Source of the DNA: Phymatolithon calcareum
Taxonomy: Eukaryota > Rhodophyta > Florideophyceae > Hapalidiales
DNA: 64,000 nt
Direction of reading: 5' to 3'
Assembly (NCBI GenBank): GCA_977006965.1
Contig: OZ345380.1
Location: 558,001-622,000 of the forward strand
Both the position numbers and the translations under genes were made by a program. Positions within the stretch are counted from its first letter, which is position 1. Every line of letters starts with the position of its first letter. Shown here in pieces: positions 18,321 to 30,797 of this stretch. Below the pieces are notes generated by a model, which was given only the letters and a program-made list of their open reading frames with translations, was not told where the DNA came from and did no database searches.

Positions 18321-19893
18321 TGTCTATTGCACGAACGTCCTCAATAGAGGTCCCAGTCCTTCATTATTTCAAAGCTCATTAAAGAAAACGAAAATTAAGC
18401 GGAACGCTATTTCGGCGCCACATGCAGAAAGACCGCTCTTTCTTCTGTACTCGGAGACCGCAACTTCCCCAATTTAAAGCATTTTGCTCCCTGCGCTCGC
18501 AAAATTCAGTGCTCCGATGGCGCAGGGAAAAGATCCTCGCCGACAAGTCGGTGCTCCCGTTCACGCCAAAGCAGCTGCAGTTACAAGTCTAGAACAGTGC
18601 TCCCGACTTTACGCTCTCTGCCAAAGTCTAAAAAACTAAACGGGACCGTTTTGGAAGTTCTTGCTTGTCAAATCAAGCGATCTGCACGTAAATTGGATTT
18701 TGGTGCAACATCCGGAGCCTCAAATCAAGGTAACATCAGTCAAGACGTATATCGTTAAGCCAGGAAATGTTGTTGCAGAAGTTTAAGCGCCACACCGAGT
18801 CGGACCAAGTCGCCGTCCGCAAGAAGAAGCAACGGCTCGTTCTTACAGTGGAAATCGCAGCAGATCTCTGCAGTTTATCGGGCGCTCCTCTCCACGTATT
18901 CCAATGCAAGACGATCGCCATGCTATGCCAAGCCTCTCTGACAATCAGAGAAGTATTCATAGCCCTGTTCCTGGCTCCGTGGTGTATGCATCGCAACGAT
19001 CTTGGGACCAGGAGTCGCAAGAAGCTGTCGATAATAGTCCTCCTGATCGCACGCCAGATGTTGTCGTGCATGAGGCCGAGTGGTTCCAACCGCAGGTTCC
19101 TTCCCCTCCTGGAGGAAACGCTCCTCTCCAGTTATGGTCAGTGCGTACACCTGAAGGTGAAAGAATCAATGAAAATGGTGGGATTGGATCTCGCATTCCA
19201 TTCGACTGTTTCACGGTCATGCTCCCCCAGTCCCATTTGAAAAAACTTGAAGCATTGACGTCCGTAGAGTTGAAGCGAAGCGGGGCAGGAAACTACAGAG
19301 TCGGAGATACTGAAATACTTCGGCATTCTCATCCTCATGATAAGATTTGAATTTGAGTCGAAGAAGAATTAATGGAGAAAGCAGCGCGTTTACAAGTATC
19401 TGCCAGCACCATGCTTTGGAAACACCGGAATGTCGCGGGAGCGCAAGCTCTACGGAGAGCTGGCGATACAGCTGATAAACAATGCCTACGACTCGTACTA
19501 TGCTCGACGTCGCTCCGGAGCGGACATTCGTAACGGGCGGCGGTTTTGGTGCTCATCTAACGCCAACGAAATGGAAACGGAAGACTGCGGATGGGGTGCT
19601 CACCCCTTACAAATTGCAAAAATCGACGTAATATTCGCAAAGTCATGAAGACGAGGCTTGTCTGTTCGCCCTGCACAAGACTTGGCGGAGCTCTACTGTA
19701 ATCCACATATGTGGTACATCCAATAATAGGAACTGCTTTGCGCGACTCGTAGAGATGATCCATGAGCTTGATGTCTTTGACGACACGGAAGATGACTAAG
19801 TTCCATTGTTAAAGCTAGAAAAACTGCTGTAGCTCTGGAAATGAAAAATATGGTGTCCTCAATTGAGGAAAAATTCCCGTACAATACAATTTA
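18321..19893 (+). mobile_element. piggyBac-like element, copy 3 (internal deletion) between H2B and H4
   Basis: The left end is TGTCTATTGCACG after CTAG (18317-18320). The right end is worn (ACAATACAATTTA) but followed by CTAG (19894-19897). The reading start at 18517 is MAQGKDPRRQVGAPVHAKAA. Further pieces are SVVYASQRSWDQESQEAVDN (near 18985), GGIGSRIPFDCF (near 19180), AYDSYYARRRSG (near 19485) and SSIEEKFPYN at the end. The catalytic core is missing and there are several stops and frameshifts, so it is dead. Removing it leaves an H2B-H4 gap of about 565 bp, close to the 552 bp in quartet 2. Confidence 0.85.
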
Positions 19894-20140
19894 CTAGCGT
19901 CGTGGACAAAATCAGGCTTTCTTGAGGGCAGGAAAACAATCATTGCGTAGTACACAAAGGCAAAATCTTGGTCTTAGGTTTTCGTCCCCGAAAACTCCCT
20001 TTGCTATCTTCAAAACGATGCTTTGGACGAGAGCCAAATTCGGTTTGATCCGTCGATTTATTGTACAGTACATAGAAGAGAACCTAGGAGCGGCTCGGTT
20101 ACCAAAAGTTTGGATAGCGAAATACATGTTGAGATACAGC

Positions 20141-21287
<1,147 letters not shown>

Positions 21288-21309
21288 GCAGATCCTGGGC
21301 ACGACGCAA

Positions 21310-21365
21310 TTGCCAAGTCATGTAAATTTGCCTTAACTTTATTCAGAGTCACAATAAACTGAAGA
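21310..21365 (+). terminator. Conserved 3' end of H3 with a poly(A) signal
   Basis: ATTGCCAAGTC, then TTAACTTTATTCAGAG and AATAAACTG, are shared with the 3' side of the second H3 gene (inverted, about 34490-34540). There is no sign of the animal-type histone stem-loop, so cleavage is likely by the ordinary AATAAA pathway. Confidence 0.6.
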
Positions 21366-21710
21366 ACCGCACCATTGTCGTCGAGTCTGCGTGACATTGA
21401 TATCTTAGAAAACACGATCGGAACCGGTTCCTGCACAAATGTCAGTACTATAAAGTAAGTGCAGCATAGTGCTCACATGATCTTAAGCGGGGACGTTGAA
21501 TTGCCGTTGACTACAAGCACATTACCATGGCTGCTAGTCTCAAACTGCTTTCGAAACTTATCACCTAACATCTCAAGGCGGACAAGGTCTCGCTTGGCAG
21601 AAATTTTTCTCGCGCCGTCGCATTGCAAGCACATTCAGATTTTCGTGCTCGCCGCCAAACGGGTTCGAATCTTCCTCCGTAATGGGAGTCATCGCACTCG
21701 TCCTTCCTTC

Positions 21711-22822
21711 TTATTCGAGCAACTTATTCAGCGCATTCGCATGCTCACAGCACATCTCAAAGTATCCCTTTGGGTCCTGTGTACTCCCGCCGGGTCCGAA
21801 TCCCGCCCCACAAGCAAATTAAGAAGATAATAAAACCTGTACAGTACTTTCCGCTCTTCAAATCCCTTCTCCTTCGGTCTTACCTCATGATAAGCGTCAT
21901 AAAACTCTTCCCCGAACCTCCCAAAAAGAGTCGAAACCGCCAAATCAACTTCCGCATGTCCCCAGTACGATGCCGGGTCAAAAACAACGCATTCCCTCTT
22001 CCCCTTCGATACCCCGCAATTCCCCGAGAAAAGATCTCCATGCAGAAGCGCCGGGAGTACCTCAACACCTCCAAAGAGCGCCCGCCGCACACGGTCGACA
22101 TCACACACACGCTCCATGCACCCACTAATTGCATTGGCAGCCTCATTGCTGGTGCCATAAAACGCAGCTCCGCGTAAAAGCGCCTCCTGCAAACGGGGAA
22201 CAAGACGCTGCGCGATGAAAAAGGCAACCCAGTCTATGCACCACTTATTGTCCAGAACGGCCTCGCCAAGATATGTCGTCGTCTCGAATCCGAACCCCGG
22301 TACAGGGACGCGCGCAGTGCCGCCACGTGACTCGGACTGTGTGTGCAAAGTCGCTAGAGCGCGACCGAGAGCCGCCTGTGTGCCTGGAACCCACAGTCCG
22401 AACGGCGCAAGGTCCGCCCATTCAATGAAGGCAAGGGGTGTGCGAGAACCGCCAGTGCCAAGCCCTCGCGGCACCCAAAGATCGGCAGCGTGGGAACGCA
22501 GGGCGCGCAGCGAGACCTGCTCGGCGTGGAAACGGGCGCGGGCGAATGATGGGCTGGTCTGAGGTCGGGCAGCCTTGACGAGAAGTGCTGTACCGTCGGA
22601 AAGTACGGCGCGAAAATGACGACTGGTCTGTCCTGACGCGGCTGTGGTTTCGCGGATTGAAGTTGCGGATTGACCGCAGACGGCCAGCACAGAGGAGCGG
22701 ATCTCGGCATCTAGTTCTTGCGCAGATGCACTTGTGGTGCTGGATGCGCTGCACTGTGGTGGGTGCCAGAAAGTGGCAAAGGCGTAGCGCGGGTGCCGCG
22801 CTCGATTCGGGATTGCAAACAT
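21711..22822 (-). CDS. Fructosamine-3-kinase-like protein, frameshifted at the 3' end
   Basis: Family members phosphorylate ketosamines on glycated proteins, which leads to deglycation. The protein has an N-terminal extension (residues ~1-33) that may be a transit peptide, a kinase Lys at LLVKAA (K83), the E101 region FHAEQVSLRAL, the catalytic loop LLHGDLFSGN (259-268) and the metal-binding FDPASYWGHAEVDLA (281-295). The open frame ends at 21728 with an unrelated tail. The next frame gives the expected end (CGAGFGPGG, GYFEMCCEHANALNKLLE) and stops at 21711-21713. A shift at about 21813-21814 joins them. This may be a sequencing error, a real frameshift or a very small intron. Start is the first Met at 22822. 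Confidence 0.85.
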
Positions 22823-23898
22823 TGTACAGAGTTGGAGCTCACCTGAATCAATGGGAGGCGATGGGAGAGGAGGACAGATTTTTTAAAATTAATGGGCAAG
22901 AAACTGAATTTAAAAATTTAGTTTCTGGACCATAAGTTTGAAGTATACAGTAGTATAGAGCAGTAGAATTTTCAAATATGCTTTTTGAATGACGGCTATT
23001 CGTGTATACTTCTGCGCATGGTGCAAGCATTCCGCAGAATGATTGTATCATACCGTGCGCCTTGCATCTGGTCTAGTTTGTAGAGCGTAAGATCCTGAAA
23101 CGTGTACTGCACCGTGTTGCGCAAAGAGAGTATGGAAGGCGCGTGGCGAGTATGGGAGGTTGGATTGGATTGGATGTCTGTTTAATTGAAGCTCCCTTTG
23201 CCAATTATCATTGCACCTGAGAGACTTTTCGTAGTGCTGCAATCCTTCGCGTACGTTTTCATTTAAGAAGTTGATTTCGGACATTTTCTTTTGTGCGATG
23301 GTGGACATTTCAATGTTAAAGTGAACTCCGTCCAAATAAGCGCAACGAGTACTGTAGTTGTGGGGACCGATATGCATATCGCGCATCAGGGTTTTGCCTC
23401 TGATCCCCGATCCCTGCCTCTACAGTACTGTATATTATCCAATCCATCTCTAGCAACAGTACAGTATCTCTACCCATATTTCAGGCGGGGAGCATTCCGT
23501 TCTTAAAAGGGACATTCTTTTGAATATCCCCAGCTCCAATATGCTCGTTTGACTATTCCAGAGTCCCTTTGGATTATCATACAGCATTCCCCACGTTGGG
23601 AATGCTACAGCCCAAAAAGGGACCCTATGATGCGGTGAGACGTGTCCTGTGCAGTAGGAATACTGTAGTGTAAACAGTCGACTGAGTCCCCCGGTACGTA
23701 TCATTCACATGGTGATAGGGCATACAGGCCCACTTCTTCAGGCATGTCAATAAATAAAAATCTACTCTTCTTCTTGCTTTAGGCACGCCAAAACTTTGTC
23801 CTACCCGGGCCAAAGGGAAAAGAAATGGTGCAGTAAAGGAGAGGGTTGCCTTTGTCGAGTCTCCTCTATTCCTTCCATGAAAAGGTTCATCATCAACT

Positions 23899-23919
23899 GA
23901 TCACTCATGATGAGTGATC
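23899..23919. repeat. Perfect short palindrome, 10-nt arms
   Basis: GATCACTCAT faces its complement around a single G (23909). Confidence 0.85.
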
Positions 23920-24432
23920 CGAAAACAGCGTCTTTGTAGTCGGCAACATTCCAGAAAGTGAGCACCGAGGTAGGGGCAGTGGTAGCATGCGCACGTACAA
24001 TATTTTGGCAAAGAGAAAACCCATGCCATTGCTGGAAGAAACTGTACTGTACAGTACTGTGCAGTACAAACACGAGAAGGAGTCAACAGCGCGAGATCAA
24101 GCTGATGAGAATGTTCCAGTCCTTCCTTCCAGAAACGCTGCGATCGTCTCTTAAACCCCGTGCAGATTATCACACAACCGTTTCGCATTGGTACAGTCGA
24201 AACCTTCTGCCCAGATGACACCTTTAAAGTGTTTTCCCGGCGGTCAATAGATGCGCTGATAGCAATGAACAACCCAGTCGACGAGGAACCAGTCCCTTGG
24301 AAAATGAACAAATTCTCTCGGCAAAACGCTATGCTGGAATATGGCACAGCGTGATGAGTCAGCTGGGGATAAGGGCGAGAACTATTAGTAACGAGCTCCA
24401 TTCGAAGCGCCCGGTTGTAAGGTACGCCGGGA

Positions 24433-24838
24433 CTACGAAGTAATTGATTTTCTACAAGGGAGAGAGAGAGGTTTGTACCAGCGTCTGCAGATGCGTTGGT
24501 AACTTTTAAATGAAAACTCCCACTTCTTCTTCTTCTTCTTGCTTGAAGAACGTTCGGTCACGTTCATCAATTTAACAAAATTCTTGTTCTTATCTTGCAA
24601 GGGCTTCCAATAGACGAGAACGAGAGTAGATTTGTGGCTGTCGACGATGTGAAAATGTGTAACAAAACGACTGTCATTTCTTGAAAGATCGATCCTTCTG
24701 CCCATCGGGTCCCACAAGATCGTGTCGTATCCACTACCTGCAAACGATACCCATGTCCTTTTAGGGCGCGCAAAGTTTTCCCGTGCGCCTGCAGACGCGT
24801 TGGTAACTATTAAAATAAAAATCTCCATTTCTTCTTCT
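24433..24838 (-). repeat. Two copies of the 'VTNASADA' repeat
   Basis: Minus-strand copies lie at 24433-24545 and 24762-24838. Each has a GAAGAAGAAG run, then ATTTTTATTT or TTTTCATTT, then GTTACCAACGC. They share one 131-codon frame (24433-24828), which may mean a tandem duplication. A partial copy lies at 23740-23810. Confidence 0.6.
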
Positions 24839-26311
24839 CCATCTGCCCACCGGGGCGCTGCCTGTAAACTTGGTCTTAAATTTAATCCTGGTCATTTCCG
24901 CAGGGAGAACGAGCACTTGGCAGGGACTGATGAACCAGTACCTACACATGCTTCACAGCTATGCCACTTATGTTCTGTACAGTACAGCACACAGAAGTAA
25001 TTGATGTGAATCGGATTGGCTGACTATCAGAATGAGAACATCAAATTGGTGGATCTGCTGAAATATCCCGCACCTCCTGTGCTTTGGACTGCTGTGCTAA
25101 ATCCCAACTCCTTGACTTCGCTTTACTAAAGACTGACACGAGACAAGGTACAGTATGAATTTCTTTGAGGAGAAGTCACAAAGTCACTTCAACAGAGATT
25201 ATGATATGGAGAGTATCGGCACTGGCGTGCTTGTACTGTATGCACGGAGATGGATGCATGTTTAGGAAAAATTGCAGTTTTGCCTAGAGTAGCCTGAGAT
25301 TACAGTGCTGTATTGATACACTGTTGGGACCGTACAACGTACCGTAGCGTCAATAACGAATACAGTTTTCCCACAGACCTGTTAGCCTCAAGTGGAGGCT
25401 GGCAGTACTTAATTCATGTGCGGAGTCTCCTGTCTCTGCACTGACAACGTATTGGAAGTCCCTGACCCTCGCCCAAGTATTCCACAAAATTGCAATAATT
25501 GTCGCCCATTCGATCGCGTGCAGTGCGTGCCAGCGCAGCGGCACAGTCGGTATCGTTTCTTGCTCCCTTTCCCAAAAAAATTGCTGCAGGAGGTGACTGT
25601 GAACTTGATGCTATGAAACGCAGTCGGAATATTAAGCCGCCTACAGCCTGGCGCTCCAGCTAGAGTTCTTGACCCGCCAGAATCGTTCTGCATTATTACC
25701 GATGTCATTCTGCAACACACTATATTAATCCGCCTGCATGCGAACGTTGCTCGCATGAAAAGGCTGCCACTAATCTGAATTTAGTCTGATGGTGCGAGTT
25801 TCCTTAATACTGGCAGGGGAACTAAAATTAAGAATGGGAAGGCTACTCTACTTTTTGCAGAACAGACCAAGAACGTAATCAGGAGGCTCCATTGATTAAA
25901 TCGCTACTGGAGTCCATGAACCTCTGATGTACAAAAACGAGGAAGGAGAGCCCGATAGCAGAGCCAGCAGCGCCTCTGCTAACACTTCGGAGTATGTCAC
26001 TACCTCGTTCTGAGAGAGTAACTTCGCCCAGCGGTGATGCGAGTGTGGAAAGTTGAGGTTGTTGAGGTCAGTGAAAACAAACTGAAGCACCATCAAGAAC
26101 CATCATGTTTGTACTGTCTGTTTTTGTCTCTAACTACCTCTGGTGGATATGTTTATACAGTACCCTCGGTTTGGGCAAAGGTTTGAGGCGTGCGTCCGAC
26201 CGTTGGTGTACTGTTATAGTACTCACTGAAAGCAGTATCAGCACGACAGGCAGTTCCCGTTATGTGTTTGTATTTTTTTTGAAAGATGTCAACCAAGTTT
26301 CTGCGGAACGG

Positions 26312-26392
26312 ATATGGGCTTCAATGGATAAAATAATGTTATGCCATGAAGCCCATATGCGTGTTAGGGGTTCATGATGAACCCCTAACACG
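26312..26392. repeat. Pair of adjacent hairpins
   Basis: Hairpin 1 is ATATGGGCTTCA with its complement (26312-26323 and 26347-26358). Hairpin 2 is a perfect palindrome, CGTGTTAGGGGTTCAT with its complement around a G (26360-26392, centre 26376). A similar pair is at 38493-38574. Confidence 0.85.
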
Positions 26393-27131
26393 GACAAGTC
26401 CTCTAACGAAGCAAGGTGGCCGCGCGGATCCGAAGCAGAAGGTCCACATTCACCAAATACCTGCCTCAGATCCCGACAGGGAACCGCCTATGCGAGAAGA
26501 CGATCATCATGCTCATCTTCTCCCAGATGTAGCATCATGATGCTGAAGTATATTTATGCTCATTGGGAAGAAGCGAAGTGTACTCGTTTGCATTGCGGGC
26601 ATCGACATCAAGATGATTATTTTTGACTGTCGCCCTACAGTACTAGCCGCCAAATGCCGCCACTGCAGGGCGGATAACAGGGCGCCCTGCAAGTTGTCGG
26701 AAGCCGAACCGTGCCGCACGAGCTCTCCAATTGATTGCGACAGGCAGCGCGAGATATCTTCTCGAGTCGCAAGGCACAAAGCAATGCTAGCTTTAGAAGC
26801 CAGCTCCATAAAGATTATTTGTTTGAGAAAAACATTCAAAATCGTAACGAGATTACGATCTGTAAACATAACGTGAAGCCCAGTTAAAGTCTTCCATTTG
26901 GCCGTGAATTACATTGGTGCTTGTCGGTTACAGACAGTTCCACGTGGTTCGCTCTAATTTATCAATACTGTACATAAACTTTATTTCCAATGAAACGATT
27001 GCTGCACGGACACCTTCCCGCATCGCCACGCTGCACACTCTTTCTCCGTAGTAACAGCAGCCCTGTCAATAGATCCGCGCGAGCTGTCAGTTCCCCTCAC
27101 GGCACCGTCGTCCGCGCAGCATGATGTGCAC

Positions 27132-27140
27132 TATAAATTA
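27132..27140 (+). promoter_or_regulatory. TATA box of the malectin/propeller gene
   Basis: TATAAATTA lies 74 bp before the ATG at 27206. Confidence 0.6.
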
Positions 27141-27205
27141 ATATGCACACAATCACACGCATTGCACTGACTCGCATGGACGAACACGACGGTGCATAGG
27201 CAATC

Positions 27206-29251
27206 ATGTCGACCTTACGCATTATCTACGCCCTTGCGATATGCGCGTGCGCCGCGGCGGGGATGATCCGCATCAATGCGGGTGGTTCTCATAATCCCAG
27301 CATTGGTTGGCGTGGTGACACGGGCAGTCTGTTCACGGGCAAATCCGCAAAGTACGTTTCCAAAGTGCCGATCGTCGGGGGAAGTTGGGCTTCAGTTTAT
27401 CAGTCTCATCGCTATGCCACCTCCGGTGATCTACGGGTCAAGATTCCGGTCCCGGCAGGTACATACAATCTCACCCTCCTGTTTGCGGAAACATGGGCTG
27501 GAAGTGGATCTGGAGTTCGTCAATTCGTCGTCAAGGTCAATGGCGCCAATTTAAAGGCCAAGTCCGCTAATGGCAAACTAGTCGACGGTATTGTTGATGT
27601 ATTTGCCATGGCCGGTGGCTTACATAAAACATTGTACGTCCCCGTGTACGGCGTCGAATCCATTGGCGACTTTGTCATTCTTGATTTCAATCGACTTGCG
27701 GGCAAGAATAATCCCATGGTTTCTGGAATCGTCATCAACGGCGCGAACGCGGATGCCCTTCTTGGCGGCGAAGGCATCACCCCGACCGTGCGCCCCGCCG
27801 CGTCGATTGAGTTCGTCCAGACCACGCTAAAGACTTGCAATGGCACTAAAGACTTCAAAATTCCCCTCATCACATGCGCTACATACGGCCCCGACGGCCG
27901 TCTCTATCTCGGTTCCATGGACAGCAAGGTATGGTCTCTGAGCGTGAGCAAGAATTTCCGCGTCAGCATGTACTGCATGAAGAGCACCATCCCCAAGCCT
28001 CCTGCACCCGCTTTTGCCCGCGTCGTCACCGGCGTGGCCTTTGACCCCCATAGCAATGACTTGAAGTTGTTCTACACCTCTTCCACCCATCATTGGAAAA
28101 CGACGAAGAATTTCACCACGTATGCGTCCGGCTGGACCAACGGTAAGGTGCAGAGTGTGACCATGCACAGTCCTAACGGTTGTTTCAAGGACGACATCAC
28201 AGACGTTGTCACCGGTCTTCCGGTTTCCAATCACGGACACGGACCCAACGCAATCGTATTCCTACCCTCCGGGGAGATGCTTATCGGGGTAGGCGGCACC
28301 ACAAACGGTGGTATCCCAGGTCCTGATCTTGGGGGAATACCGGAAAGTCCCTTTTCTGGTGCCATCATTTCCTGTCCGAGCACGGGGACAGCCATCAAGT
28401 ATTCCAACCCGATGAAACCCGAAATGGCGAAGGTGATTGGGGGTAACTGCACTGTGTACGCGTCCGGCTTCCGAAACACGTTCGCGATGACGTTGCACAC
28501 AAATGGAAAGCTGTACGCGACCGACAACGGTCCGCACATAGGCAAGTCACGTTTTGCCACTAACTGCGAGGGCGGAAGTATGCCGCCGAAGACTTTGATG
28601 GACAGGTTGCATCTCGTGCAACCGGGCAAATGTCACGGACATCCGAACATCAATCGCGGGGAGTGCGTATTCAGGGATACGAAGTGTGTGAAACCACTGC
28701 TTGACAATCTTACACCTTCGATGAACGGTGTGCTGGAATATCGTGCCAATCTTTTCGGTGGCGCTCTCAAGGGAGACTTGTTGCTGTCGCAGTTCGATCC
28801 GAAGAATACTGGGCAGCTGAATCGCGTGAAGCTCAACGCCGAAGGGTACATTAAGCCGGGAGGATTTGTAGAGGAACTCTGGAACGCATCTGGTCTTTCG
28901 ATTGTGGAGGGTCCGCGGGGAGAGCTTGTGATTCCGAAATTGTTTCAAAGCGTTATTATGGTTGCAAAACCTATTTACAAATTACCGGAAGTTAAGACAT
29001 TTGTCATTTCTGTCATGCCGAGAAGAGGAATGGCAGCCGGTGCGACGAAGGTGACGATTCATGGGGCCAATTTCGGACAAACCCCGGAAGCTAAGTTTGG
29101 CGACAAGTGGTGTCAGAATGTGGAAGTTTTGGATGATAATACATTCACGTGCTTCACACCGGCAGGTTTGAAGAACTCGCAAGTCAGAGTACAAGTGTTT
29201 GGGAAATCAGGATGGTTCGCTGGATCGGGTTCTGACTATTGGTACTATTAG
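27206..29251 (+). CDS. Secreted protein: malectin-like domain, beta-propeller, TIG domain (681 aa)
   Basis: Residues 1-19 are a signal peptide. Residues ~20-180 match a malectin-like carbohydrate-binding fold (MIRINAGG at 20-27, GTYNLTLLFAETW at 85-97, DFVILDFN). Residues ~200-590 resemble a soluble quinoprotein glucose/sorbosone dehydrogenase-type propeller (ITCATYGPDGRLYLGSM, HGHGPNAIVFLPSGEMLIGV, YASGFRNTFAMTLHTNGKLY). Residues ~596-681 are an IPT/TIG fold (VMPRRGMAAGATKVTIHGANF). The likely role is binding or processing of cell-wall polysaccharide outside the cell. Whether the propeller still uses PQQ is not clear. The gene is a single exon, TATA-driven, with clean codon use. It lies between the two histone quartets without obvious functional link. 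Confidence 0.82.
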   Translation: MSTLRIIYALAICACAAAGMIRINAGGSHNPSIGWRGDTGSLFTGKSAKYVSKVPIVGGSWASVYQSHRYATSGDLRVKIPVPAGTYNLTLLFAETWAGSGSGVRQFVVKVNGANLKAKSANGKLVDGIVDVFAMAGGLHKTLYVPVYGVESIGDFVILDFNRLAGKNNPMVSGIVINGANADALLGGEGITPTVRPAASIEFVQTTLKTCNGTKDFKIPLITCATYGPDGRLYLGSMDSKVWSLSVSKNFRVSMYCMKSTIPKPPAPAFARVVTGVAFDPHSNDLKLFYTSSTHHWKTTKNFTTYASGWTNGKVQSVTMHSPNGCFKDDITDVVTGLPVSNHGHGPNAIVFLPSGEMLIGVGGTTNGGIPGPDLGGIPESPFSGAIISCPSTGTAIKYSNPMKPEMAKVIGGNCTVYASGFRNTFAMTLHTNGKLYATDNGPHIGKSRFATNCEGGSMPPKTLMDRLHLVQPGKCHGHPNINRGECVFRDTKCVKPLLDNLTPSMNGVLEYRANLFGGALKGDLLLSQFDPKNTGQLNRVKLNAEGYIKPGGFVEELWNASGLSIVEGPRGELVIPKLFQSVIMVAKPIYKLPEVKTFVISVMPRRGMAAGATKVTIHGANFGQTPEAKFGDKWCQNVEVLDDNTFTCFTPAGLKNSQVRVQVFGKSGWFAGSGSDYWYY

Positions 29252-29811
29252 AGATAAAGTTTATTCCCTCACGTTTGGCCAAACACTCTTTTTATTTCTT
29301 GATACTGCACTTTAGCAATCAGATACCCTCGCAACGGTTGCCAGCGAGGGTAAGCGAAGTTGCCTGCTTCCAACGTCACGACGCACAAACCTGCGACGGC
29401 ACCAGGACGACGCATACCGACGCCAGCATTGGGATGAGAGTGAGGAGACAGATCCATCTAGTTGCTTCGTGGGTGCGGAGCTGAAAGAGGTCTAAGGGTG
29501 CTGCCAAATATACGTCACTACAGTGAGGGCGGAGAAGGCATGGATTGGAGTAGGTAGGAAAAGTGGAATAATATTTTGGGGAATTTGATAAATGAAGTTC
29601 GCAAGATTAGGTAAAATGACCACAATGCACTAGTTATGATCAGATAGCTTACCGTCAACCGCCTCCCGGCGGGCCACTTCCCGGTCCGTTGGGGCCAAAA
29701 AGGTAGCTCTTCTCTTATGTTTGCTCTTGTGCCGGAGCCCATTTTAGCATGTTCTTGGTTTTTTTCAGAACTCGTTCCAAAGCATCGCTTCTCGTTTCAG
29801 TACAGGTCTTC
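29252..29811. other. 3' flank of the malectin gene, no gene seen
   Basis: GC-poor spacer; AATAAA-like AGATAAAG follows the stop. Nothing else is supported. Confidence 0.5.
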
Positions 29812-29924
29812 TTAGAATTTTTCTAGCCGTCCACGTGAACTCGCAAATTGTAGAAATACTTCGTTTGCTCCGGATGGCATTGAATAGTATTTCGAGTAGC
29901 TGCCGAGGAGTGCTTTTCTAATTA

Positions 29925-30797
29925 CAGGGGGGGGGGGTCGCTATATAGTGCCACATAGAACCAGACTAAAAAAATGCGCACTATTTAGGTTCCGCACTAC
30001 ATGAAATTTGAGGGACCGTTTCGCACTACTGTAAGCGTGTTTGCCGTGACCCCTAACGAAGTTGTACGGAGAACGGGGAGAACGATTTTACTGGCGTGTT
30101 TTATCTTCAGAACGCTTGTTGAACATCTCTGAGACAAGTAGCTGTCTCTGCTTCTCATTGTTCTGCTTACGGATAGCGTCTATGAATACCCGAAATGCTC
30201 GTTGAAGATGACTACTAGCGTCAGGAAGGTTACACAAAAACGCGGACTCTTGGAGAGGGCGAAACATGGTGTGCAGCTCAGTGAGAGCTGGGGGAGATGC
30301 GATAACCGCAGAAACTTCTTCGTCTTCGCTTTCATTGTCAGGTTCTATTGGGCTTTGGGCTACAACCTCCTCCAAAATATCCGAAACATCGGAAACGAAC
30401 GCCTCTTGAACGTCTGTATCATCTTCAACCTCAATCCAATGCTCCACATCCTCGTGTCTGACGTCATCATCGATTTCAGCTCTCAGGATGTCATCACTCG
30501 GTAAACTGACTTTCAGTTTACGCAACATCTCGATGACGTCGCTGACAGCATGCGAAGTGCTTCAAGCTTTTGTTGAAGCATCAGCAGCGTTCTCTTCTGG
30601 CCTGGGTGCCCCATCACTATTGGCGGCGTGAAGATGGTGAGCTGAGGAGACGAAGAGGAGAATGGCGCCCAGGAATGCCCTGTAAGCAGCCACAGCCTTT
30701 GTCTTTGATATGATAATCGTGCCAGCCCAAAATGGGTGGCACTAAGTAGAGGGTGGCACTATATAACCCGGCACTATATAGCGACCCCCCCCCCCTG
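29925..30797 (-). mobile_element. pogo/Tc1-mariner-like element, truncated inside
   Basis: Long inverted ends begin CAGGGGGGG and continue GGTCGCTATATAGTGCC. TA lies on each side (29923-29924 and 30798-30799), the Tc1/mariner target duplication. At 873 bp the element is too short for a full transposase. Confidence 0.8.
30088..30528 (-). pseudogene. C-terminal fragment of a pogo/Tigger-type transposase
   Basis: The 146-codon ORF has a hydrophobic start (VIEMLRKLKVSLPSDDIL) and an acidic, partly helical tail (VEHWIEVEDDTDVQEAF, EPDNESEDEE, HLQRAFRVFIDAI) like the region after the DDE domain in pogo, Tigger and CENP-B relatives. No DDE residues or CENP-B-type DNA-binding domain are present, so it is a remnant. 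The frame is closed upstream at a TGA near 30562. Confidence 0.55.

Larger units (their letters stand above)
22823..27205. other. 4.4-kb intergenic region with small repeats
   Basis: No gene is recognised. It holds three copies or partial copies of the VTNASADA repeat, two palindromes and many TACTGTA/TACAGTA words, for example TGTACTGTACAGTACTGTGC near 24048. Short ORFs of 60-166 codons here are not conserved-looking. Confidence 0.5.

Noticed and set aside
22215-22935. Plus-strand ORFs of 115-116 codons over the fructosamine-kinase-like gene
   Set aside because: They are antisense to a conserved kinase with recognisable catalytic motifs.
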